Below, one piece after another: positions 54,961-64,000 of a stretch of DNA of 64,000 nucleotides; the first letter of the stretch is position 1; the number at the start of each line of letters is the position of its first letter. This DNA is from Globodera rostochiensis. Lineage: Eukaryota; Nematoda; Chromadorea; Rhabditida; Heteroderidae. The DNA is taken from positions 3,763,804 to 3,827,803 of the forward strand of contig JAEVLN010000007.1 of assembly GCA_018350325.1 (NCBI GenBank). Direction: 5' to 3'. The notes under the pieces were generated by a model. It worked only from the letters and a program-made list of their open reading frames with translations. It was not told the origin of the DNA and did no database searches. The translations under genes and the position numbers were made by a program.

Positions 54961-55079
54961 CTAAAACAAGACTTAAAAAATCAAAAAAAAAGCCAAAAAA
55001 AAAGTTTAAAAAATCTCGAATAAGGAAAAAAATCCAAAAAAAAAGCAAAAAAAAAACATTTAGATTGTGGTAGGAAAAA

Positions 55080-58000
55080 TAGCCCGGGTTTATGTAAACA
55101 GGGTTGAAAATTTCTATTTAAGTTTTAAATTGATCATTAAATTTTTGATTGTGGTATGGGGAATTGTAAAACAGTATTGTTGAACAATTTAATTTTGGGT
55201 ATGATATTGGGTTTTTTTAGAAGCGAAAAAAGTACTTTTAATATAGATTGGAAATAGTTAAGTGATTGGAAAGTTTTAGACCGAATAAGATTGAATTGGG
55301 TTAGAATAAATTTTTTTAATTTTATATAAACTCGGGCTTAAGTGTTAGATCTGTTTAGAAATTTTATAGATTTTTTAGTTTTGGGTTGTGTTTTGTGCAT
55401 GTCTGTCTGTATACGGTAATGTTAATTATTTTGGAGCGGGCTAAAACAATCAAGCTTAAAAAAAGATCTGATAAAAAGGCTAAGGGCAGCCATACAAGAG
55501 CGGTCATCATCATCATCACCATCCCCATCATCGTCGTCATCATCATCAACATCAAAGGTCTTCAAACCAGTAGCATCATCAGCAACATCCTCAGCACCAT
55601 CATCACAACCGGCACCAAGCACAATTTTTCACAAGAAATGAAAATTGAAAATATAAATATTAAATATAATGTTTGCAGCAAATTTGAATTTTCGTTTTTA
55701 TTTCTGGAGCGCTTTTTATCCGATGATACAGTCCATCGGAACCGCCGGGGAATAAAATAGCTTTGTGTTTGATTAATTTTTTTATGTAAATTACCTATTA
55801 ATAAATCAAATTCACAAACAAATAATTGGTTACTACTATTTAAATTTAATTTAAATACTTTACTTTTTGTTATTTAATTAGTTGATTAATTATAAAATTT
55901 TATTCGAATTCATTCAATAAGTTAATTAAGTTTTAGCGATTTAATGGCACAATTAAATATAATAAAATTTATTTTTTACTCAGTCTTGATAAAAAATTAA
56001 AATGACATTTTTGCACAGTGATTGTCATATGCATTGCCTGCACATATTTTCATCTATTCGCCAGTCCGATGGCAGCATCGGTGCTGATCATTGTGTTTCT
56101 GGTACTGCTCGTCGTCGTTGTTGCTCTGATGCAATTAGTCGCCATTCGAAAGAGTCGACAGGAAATTGTGATAAATTTAAATAAATCTTTTTAAAATAGT
56201 TACAAATAAATAAAATCAAAAAATTGTTTTAAAAAGGCGACAAACAAACTAAAAATTAGAGCCCGGGCCGATCGAGAATTCGACGAGATTTCGATCGACG
56301 AAATTTTAGCTGGACTGAAATGTTCCTTTTCAATGGGGACTCAATTATTCGCGCTTTAAGAAAGGCACAAAACTGGCACAAAATCATTGAAATAAAATCT
56401 TTTTCAATGTTATTTTCTCTTCACGATTTTTTTGATCAGTTAACCGAAAATGTTTAGTAAGTTTTTTATTTTTGTAATTTGACGGTATTTTTGGATGTCG
56501 AAAGTATTCACAAATTTTAATTGTTTTTAAGTTTCTCTAAGAATTGTAAAAATATAAAACATTTTATTCATAAATTTTTTCCACTTTTTCTCAAATTATT
56601 TATGCTTACCAATTGCCATGGACCGTAGTAAAATGAATGCAAATCCGGACGACGACAACAAAATTTTTCTCGGACCTCGTCCCGCCCGCCCGCCCGACGT
56701 CGTCATTCATTTTCATCGTTGAGAAATTCGCTATCTTCGCCCCATCTAATTACTTTTCCCCGCCCGCCCAATTTCGAAGAATTCAATTCCATCGGCGGCT
56801 CATCAGCTGACATTTTATGTGACTCATCTCATCCGTGAATTATTATTATTTATTCATCAATTCCATTTTTAAGAGTTGGGTAATAAAATAAGGCCTTGTT
56901 TTCTCAAATTTTTCAACCAAAAATTGAAATTTTCGATGGTTTTTTTGTTGTTGTTAAATAGTTTGCTAATTTTTGGTTTTTTCTTGCAAAAACATTTTTA
57001 TATTTATTGGCTTTTCAAATGTTTTGGGGTTTTCGTTGAAATTATTTACACAAAATTTTTTTAATTCAAACCATCTGGGCCATTTATTTAATTTTTCGTG
57101 CCAAAAAACATTTTAATTACATTGAATAAAAAAATGCCAATGTTTGAAAGTTAATTTTGCTTTTTATAGGAAATTTCTGAAGTAACATAACTAAAAATGT
57201 ACTTTTAAAGATCGATATTTTTGGAAACATTTTTAAATTTGATATCATTTACAATTGTGAGCGGGAAACTGATAAAGATTGAAGAATTTTGAAAGTTTTT
57301 ACGCATAAATTGACTAAATTTGTTCATTTTTTGGGGCATATTATTAAATGAGGCGTATACAAAAATCGGCAAAAAATCCAAATTCCCATGGGACAGTTTG
57401 CGCATGACCTTCAATTCATATTCCTTCAATAATCGCGCCGTTGTCGCTGCTGGAATTTTATGGGCATAAATTAGGGCGATTTCCCCACATAAATTTGGGT
57501 TCAGAATTTTGCTGCACTTTCTGGATCAGATCAGATTTAAGCATAAAAAAGTGCAAAAATTTTAAAAATAAATTTTAATACTGAAAAAAAATATATAATA
57601 AAATTTAAATTTGTTTTTCGATTGTATTATTTTGAAAAAATTAATTTCAATCTCAGCCCTCATTTCTTGAAGTCCCAACCCAATTTTAAATTATTAAAAA
57701 TGAAGCACAAAAACCTGTTTTGGACCGAAATTTCTGTATTTTTAGAAGAATTTTTGGTTTTAAAATAAATATTTTTATTTGAATTAATTAAAAATTTCCA
57801 TTTTCCCCCGCCAAAATGTGCTTAATTTGCGATGATTGTTGTGCATATTTATGGGGCTGTGTGTGTATTTGTTTGTTCAATATTCTCGAAAGGTCGATTC
57901 TTATCGTCGTCGTCGTCCATTTTCAAATCGTCCCATTTTGTGGGTTTGAGCGTCCGTCCGTCTGTTGTTCGTCCAAATCCATATTTTCATTTGGGGCACA

Positions 58001-58320
58001 ATTTCTAATTTTATAGACATTTACTTAATGTTTTTTATAATTAATTAAATTTAAATAATAAATTAATTTATTTTTAATTAAACATTTCAATTATTATAAT
58101 ATATTTTAATTAATTCAAAAGCATATTACATAATAAGATTTGTTTTTACGTATATTTTGTTGTGTATTTTTTAATATTTTATGTATTTGATATCTATATA
58201 ATTTAAATGGTTTAATCTAAATTTAATTTAAATCATTTAAAAAAAAAAAATTTAATTTTTACATTGTTTTTTTCGCATTTCCCTTTATATATCTGAAAGT
58301 TCACTCAGATTTGCAACACT
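55080..58320. other. Spacer upstream of testin, no complete gene
   Basis: AT-rich with simple repeats (CATCAT near 55505-55610), sequence at 55690-55760 shared with 35180-35250, and the cytochrome b561 exon copy below. On the - strand about 57470-57375 reads LLKEYELKVMRKLSHGNL after a CAGCAG acceptor, faintly kinase-like, but no donor or partner exon was found. GC-richer 56640-56780 shows no clear frame. Confidence 0.4.
55770..56310 (+). pseudogene. Decayed copy of cytochrome b561 exon 5 and its introns
   Basis: Matches 39930-40490, including the exon (about 56016-56167). The exon frame is still readable (VIVICIACTYFHLFASPMA) but the donor GTG|GTAAAT has become GTG|ATAAAT, so it could not be spliced normally. 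No other exon of that gene is nearby. Confidence 0.7.
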
Positions 58321-58324
58321 TTCA

Positions 58325-61300
58325 ATGTCTTTTGAATCGGTTTCCAACAATTTTCAACAGAACGGGTTGTTGGACCAGTACATTTCCAAATTTGAGCGTC
58401 CATTAAAGGTTTACAAATTAGTTTTTGAGCGAGATCGGGACTGAAATGTCAGTTTTTGGGACTGAAAATCCCCCGTATATGCTCCGGTTTTTTAATCTAT
58501 TTTTGTCCGTTAGTCCCAGTGTTTTTGACCGGGATTTGAATTATTTTTTTCCTCATAACGTTTTTCTTAAAATCCCGATCCCGCTCTACTCTAGTTTATA
58601 ATATTACCAAAAATCACATAAAAACTTTTTTTGATCATAATATTTATGGTCCGTGATTACTGATCAAGTTTCTGATCTGAGCAGAAATTCCTTTGATCAT
58701 TGATTGAATCAAGGGAAAAACAATTCGGCAATTTCTGATTTATCGTTCAATTCTAAGAAAATTCACACACATTTTCAGCACGTTCTGTCGCATGAATACG
58801 GCAACGGATCGCTGTGCAATCGATGCGATTGTCCCGGGTTGGACCTGCACTATTGGCGGTTCGCAAGAAAAAAAAATAATTTTTTATTAAAATAAAAAAT
58901 TATATTAAAGCAAAATCTGCAAAATATGTGCTTGTCGTCTGGATGAACATGATGTTTTGCTAGCGAATGAGCAAGATCATGGAACGATTGTTGCACGTAA
59001 GTTGGTTGTATCATCAATAAGGCCACTTTCTCCATATTTCGCCATTTTTCAAAATTCCTTAACAAAACTGCAATAAAAACAAAAAATACACCCCTAAGGA
59101 TCGACTTTTTAAAAATTTTCAAAAAATGCACCCCCCAAAAATTGACTTAATTTTGCTACCAAAAAATGAAAATTTTTAAAATTCTGCTTATTTTTGAAAA
59201 ATTTTTCTGATTTAATTTACATACAATACATATAAAAATTTTTGTTTCTCTTATTACTTCAATTAGGAAAATCTTGTCCCTTTTTTGCTATATTTGAAAA
59301 CTTTTTTTATCCATATTTCATCCATAGTTTGCAATTTTGCCCACATTTGGTCCATATTTTTTTACAATTTTTCCTCCATATTTTATGGCCATATTTCGAG
59401 ATTTTTTGTCCATATAATTAGTGGCCCTAATCATCAATCACTTCGGCAAGTTTAGGCGTAGCCGCTAAGAGTTTTTTTATGACGGGTTAATGATTTTACG
59501 GGTTGGGTTTTGCGCCCGTAAGCGCTTACCCTGACAGGTCGGTGACCCCCCAGGGGTGGCACTTTTGCACTGGAACCCGGGCATTTATTTGCCGGGTTTT
59601 GGGCGTCCCTGCCGCGTTGTTGAATCGGGTTGCCGGTTGTTAAAGAATTTTGAGTCAAAAAGAAAAATTTGCATTTTGAAAATGGTCAAAAAAAGAAAAG
59701 GACCAACCTGTAACAACCAACACCCTTTTTTGAGCTAATTTTATCGAAACTCAATTGGATTAAAAAATATGCAAATGCATATAAATCCCCAATGCCCCAT
59801 TTTGCTAAACACATTTATGGCTATAAACGCAAGTGAATTGGGTGCGTTTAGCAATTTTAAAATCAATTTTTAGGGGTTGGTTCGATATGTTTTTTAATTC
59901 ATTTAATTAATTAAAATAATTGTACTTAACCCCAATACTGGATGTGTTGTTAAAAGTGGTTGTGATTTAATTCATTTAATTTTTTTTTACAATTAATTTA
60001 TAGACAAAAAAACTCTGTATATTTTCTTTTTCGTACATTTTAGGCAAATTGTTCGACCGATCAAAGAAGCGCTGCTCTGGCGCATCGTCCGTCGCCTCAT
60101 CAGCAAACAGTACAGCGTCTTCGCTTGATTTGCCGGACAATTTTGGCGTAAAACAAAACAAATTAAATCAAATCCCTGGACCAGCGATAGTTAGCATCAA
60201 AAATGATCATAATTCTGATTCTGATCAGCTAAAGGCTTATCCATCTGACCCGTGTGCAAGCGCCGATCAGAATAAGTGCGTTGATCACAATTTTTTTTTA
60301 AAGATCAGCAAGCCATTGCGCACCAGCCAAAGCCCACCACAAGCGGCGACTGATCAAAGCTGCGCGAATGCTTCTCCTGTTACGATGAAGGTGATCAGAT
60401 CAGTTTGTTTGTTTCCGATCATCAAAAGAAATGGCTTTTGATCCAAAATGCCCTGGACTCGGTCAGGCGTCCAATCCTGATGTTGGGGTTTGGATCAGAT
60501 CACTTTTGGATGTTCTAACTTTGCTGATCATTTTAGCAAAATTTAAGGCTTACCGGAACAGCGATGTTGAGCACGCGGCGGAGCGTGACGCGTGGGCATG
60601 GACACCGGCGGGCGACTGGCGCCTGGCGCGCCGTTACTTGCTCAGTTTGCCGGAGGCGCAACGCCCGCTCAAAGGCACGCCTGGCGCCCAACTGCGGCGC
60701 CAGCGCTTGGCGCAGCAGGCAATTCAAATGATTAAAAATAATTAAAAATATTATATGGATCACACTGTTCTGATCAACAACATAAACTGTTTGCAGATCA
60801 CGAACAGAGCCTTTTTTGTTAGATTCCCCTGATTTGTTGATGCTTTTTAATCAAGAAAAACAAATTAAAAATAAGAGAAAATTGAAAAAACTTTTATACA
60901 AATAGCTCTGATCGATTAAACAAAAAATTCTTTTTCATAATAACTGATTTGTCAGTTGCCCTACCACGACTCGGATGTGGAGCACTCAAAAATGCACAAA
61001 CATAGTGAAAATGAGCAAAAGTTGCACAGTGAACTCATTGAACACATCAAACAACGAGTAAAATATTTTATTAATAAAATAACAAAATTAATTATTAAAT
61101 TTTCTTAACTAAAAATTCTTACCGTAATTATTATTAAAATATTATTTATATGTGGTGGGAATTGCTGAAGTGGTCGATTTTGCTCATCATTGTGAACACT
61201 TCTCCAACAAAACGCCATCAAATGCCATTCGCCGTATGGACGACAGCCAATCGCCGCGTTGCCGAAATTGTCACGGTAAATTTAAATTAAATATATTTAG

Positions 61301-63659
61301 TGATAGAAAGTTAAAAAATTTATTAAATAAAATTTTTTTAATTTAATAAAATAAATTTTTAAAATAATTAATCAAAAAGTATTAGCAAATTCTTTTTGTT
61401 TTGAAGGACAATTCAAGTGCACCGATGTTGGCGTTGTGACGGATCATGAACGATCAAATGGGGAGGTGCAATTTCTACATAAATATTTTAAATTAAATTA
61501 TTAATGTTTCAAATAGTAATTTTCTTTCGTAGTTTTCAATTATAAATCTTGCTTCATTTTAAATTTTATTATGTTACAAATTAGTAAAAAATAAACAATA
61601 ATGATTTTTACAACTTTAAAAAAGCTAATTATTTAAAATTAATTTAAAATTTTTTGAGTTAATTTTTTTTAATTTTGTTTTTTATTATTTTATGTGCATT
61701 TTTACAAATGTTTAGGCCATTTGGCACCCGAACTGCTTCAACTGTTCCGTGTGCAATCAACTGCTAGCCGATTTGCTGTATTTTTGTCGGGACGGCAAAT
61801 ATTTTTGTGGACGCCATTTTGTTGAGCGATTGTACCCGCGCTGTTTTGGATGTGATGAGGTCAGTAAATTTAGAATTCGGAATTTATTTTAAAAAATTTG
61901 AAAATTTCCTTCCCTCCTCTCCCCCACAAAATCATAAATTTTGTTTTTGAAGCCATGTAATGTAAGCAACCACAGCGTAGTGGTTGAATTTTTTGTGTCC
62001 AATTTTGCAGAGATTTTTCTAGTGACGAGCCAAGCTTTTTTCAAACCAAAAATTGCTAAAATTTAGAAATTAAAAAAAAAAACAATTTTTGCGTTAAGTT
62101 TGTTAAACGATTTTTTCCAATTTTGTTGCGTAAAAAGTGATGTGTAATTCCGGGTTCAAAATATAAGTTTTGTAACACAATTTTATTTCTTAGCTCTAAT
62201 CAAATTATGAAAGTTTTAATTATTAAATTTGATAATAAAAAAAACACCAATTTAATGCGTTTTTAATTAAAATTCAAAAACATAATTATAAATATATTTT
62301 TTTAATTTTAATATCGACTCAATAAAAACAAATTTAAAATATTCAGCTAATTTTTGCGCGGGAATACACTTTTGCGGAAGAAAAAGCGTGGCACTTGGAA
62401 CATTTTTGTTGCTTGGGTTGTGACCAGCATTTGAGTGGACAACGGTAAATGCCACAAATTTATTTTAATAAAAATTTTAATTTTATTTAATAACCTGTTT
62501 CAGTTACATTGTCAAGGATGATCAACCGTTTTGTGTGGCTTGTTACATGCAAAAATTTGCGAGGGTTTTTTTTCAAAAAATAATAATTTTGGCATATTTA
62601 AATTTCGAAGTTAGCCGTAGAGGACCGCGCCGCGCGGTCGGCCTCCGTTTGGCGCCGTTTTTGGCACCATTGTGAAAATGACGTCATAACTTTTTGATCA
62701 ATTGAGCAAATCAAATGATTTTGATATCATTCGAAAGCAGTTTGTCTGTAGAAGTTAGATCCGAAAAGAGCTAAACGAATTAACATAGCTAAAAGAAGTT
62801 GTGGCGCAAGGCGCGCCAAGACAGTACGAAAAGTTGTGATTTAGAAGACGTTTAAAGCCATAACCTTTTTGAGAAAAGTTGAATTGATTAGCTTTTAATT
62901 GATCACCTGTAACAAAAAGTGAGCTTCTAAAGAAATGGATTTTGCTTGATTTTCTTTGCTAATAGCTAAGTTATGACTGATCGCGCCAGAACGGTCGGCG
63001 CCAAATTGTCCGGGTTTACGGTGGGACCGCGTCATTTTTCAAATTTTTGCGGAATATTTATTTCAATTCAACTAAAACTGCGATTTTTTTCGCGCTTTGA
63101 AACCTCCAATCCGAATGAAAAAAACCTAAGAAATTTCGAGATAAAAATATAAAAATTGTGCAGCACAGTCAATTAGTTAGTGTTCATCTAAGACTTGTCT
63201 GACGTGCAACGACAAAATTGCGCCGTTTGCACAGCGCGTCAGCTACGGTGACCTGCATTGGCATGCCGATGGGCGCTGTTTCAAGTATTATTTCTTAACG
63301 CGGGATCTGGAGAATCCCGATCGGGATCTCGATCCCGACTAACCGGGATAATCTCTCCCAACCGGGATCACGAATAACTGGGTCGGAATTTCAAAAACCG
63401 TGATAATTTCTCGCGATCCCCCTAGAAAACCGGGATACACCCTCCCAACCGGGATCCCGACTAACCGGGTCAAGGAATAATCCTTTCGAGTGAGGGGATC
63501 CCGTTCTACTCTATTTCCTAATTGAAATTTATTTTTAAAATGATTATTCATTTAAATTTAAGGTGCGGATACTGCTACAAGCCGTTGTCCAACGAACAAT
63601 TTCTACTCAAACAAACCCGTCCATTTTGCAGCTCTGAGTGCAAAATGGCAAGCGAATGA
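58325..63659 (+). CDS. TES: Testin: PET domain plus three LIM domains (13 exons, about 500 aa)
   Basis: Exons: 58325-58408, 58779-58858, 58911-58996, 60044-60390, 60548-60718, 60956-61057, about 61152-61275, 61407-61465, 61716-61859, 62347-62444, 62504-62564, 63193-63284, 63563-63659. Testin is a cytoskeletal adaptor at adhesions and junctions. Seen in order: [20 protein letters not shown] and [15 protein letters not shown] (testin cysteine-rich region); [28 protein letters not shown] (PET) and [13 protein letters not shown]1 from CRNCHGQFKC to CGRHF; LIM2 from [15 protein letters not shown] to CVACY; LIM3 from [16 protein letters not shown] to [10 protein letters not shown]. The junction AQQ|LPYHD uses a GC donor at 60719. 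The start of exon 7 is unresolved: GIAEVVDF fits the family, but no in-phase AG precedes it. The exon 4/5 junction (phase 0) is the best available but not certain. Confidence 0.88.
59450..59660. repeat. GC-rich palindromic insert in testin intron 3
   Basis: A GC-rich block with CCCGGGCATTTATTTGCCGGG-like inverted repeats in an AT-rich 1-kb intron. It resembles a small inserted element; no clear ends found. Confidence 0.4.
62600..63060. repeat. Dispersed repeat with GACGTCATAACTTT, in testin intron 11
   Basis: Contains GACCGCGCCGCGCGGTCGG (a self-complementary GC block), GACGTCATAACTTTTTGATC and ATCATTCGAAAGC. Related text occurs at 34260-34560, 39360-39640 and 42960-43190. Confidence 0.5.
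63300..63510. repeat. CCCGATCGGGATC-type palindromic repeat in testin intron 12
   Basis: Reiterated CGGGAT/ATCCCG and AACCGGGA words able to form long hairpins. Same design as 17560-17705. Confidence 0.55.
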
Positions 63660-64000
63660 GAATATTATCGAGGCAGCGCGATCGTTGACGAAAAACAATT
63701 ACCATTTTTGAATGTCTGACAAAAATATTTGATTTAAAGCGCACGAATGGTCCACAACATTCATTCATATTGATTTGATCGATTCGGAGTTCGAATCATG
63801 TCGAACACCCGAGGAAGCTACATTTGGACATTGACTTTTCGCGATATTTTGTTCGACTTAACCTCGGAGTTCGACGAGATTCTTCTCGAGTTAAACGGGA
63901 TTTGCGATCAGAAAGATTCTTGAAAAAAAAATGACCCAATAACCCAAACCGCATTAGCGCGATAACACACAACAACAACATCCTTTTTATTTATTTTAGG
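63660..64000. other. Downstream of testin, nothing recognised
   Basis: Contains a CTCGAG/TCGAAC-rich patch near 63785-63900 and AT-rich sequence at the window edge. No exon pattern seen. Confidence 0.4.

Noticed and set aside
57205..57475. Protein kinase exon on the - strand (KEYELKVMRKLSHGNL)
   Set aside because: Only one short stretch resembles a kinase helix; no glycine loop, HRD or DFG exon and no usable donor were found.
1..64000. CRISPR arrays, bacterial operons or horizontally acquired prokaryotic genes
   Set aside because: No regularly spaced identical short repeats with unique spacers; genes are intron-rich and of animal families.

Overview
This is nuclear DNA from an intron-rich, AT-rich animal genome, almost certainly a nematode. 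Exons are short and GC-richer than the introns. Several start codons sit a few bases after an isolated TTTCAG-type acceptor, as expected for spliced-leader trans-splicing. A nematode-type DB-module secreted protein, a SPRY-domain block and two GC-AG introns point towards plant-parasitic Tylenchina (cyst-nematode-like), but that placement is inference.

Six genes could be modelled exon by exon with consistent splice phases, one of them with a single unresolved junction. On the + strand: a neurensin-like two-helix membrane protein (1923-4496), a secreted DB-module protein (5966-7592), a cytochrome b561 ferric-reductase-like six-helix protein (37653-40795) and testin, a PET-LIM protein (58325-63659, exon 7 start unresolved). 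On the - strand: gamma-glutamylcyclotransferase GGCT (27134-28531) and the arginine methyltransferase CARM1/PRMT4 (29599-33904). They have no shared pathway; they look like ordinary housekeeping and cell-biology genes between repeat-rich spacers.

The middle of the window is a duplication landscape. A locus at about 10.26-14.6 kb recurs in the same order at about 15.34-29.58 kb, where it holds the intact GGCT gene and has been opened by a 5.7-kb BEL/Pao-type LTR retroelement (20287-25970, near-identical LTRs, ACAC target duplication). That element encodes only Gag and protease-like domains. Its leader carries six hairpins with different stems but the same U-bulge/CC-loop-GG head, and a further copy lies in each LTR. 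Broken copies of a RING/RRM gene, GGCT, an Ig-like exon and CARM1 exon 1 are scattered through 8-18 kb.

From 41.4 to 42.8 kb lies a Mutator-like element with an 8-bp target duplication, 14-bp tandem repeats in its ends and a FLYWCH zinc finger. GC-rich minisatellites follow (43.2-44.1 kb). From 44.9 to 54.5 kb is a tandemly duplicated unit holding a J-domain exon, a tRNA-like sequence, a 21-bp-repeat coding segment (heptad DNEQQFD) and the C-terminal half of a SPRY domain; it appears decayed or incomplete.

The strongest candidates for something undescribed are the retroelement hairpin array, the tandem 13-nt CARM1 microexon, the arrayed CAG|GTACAT splice sites in the cytochrome b561 intron, and the J-domain/heptad/SPRY cassette.
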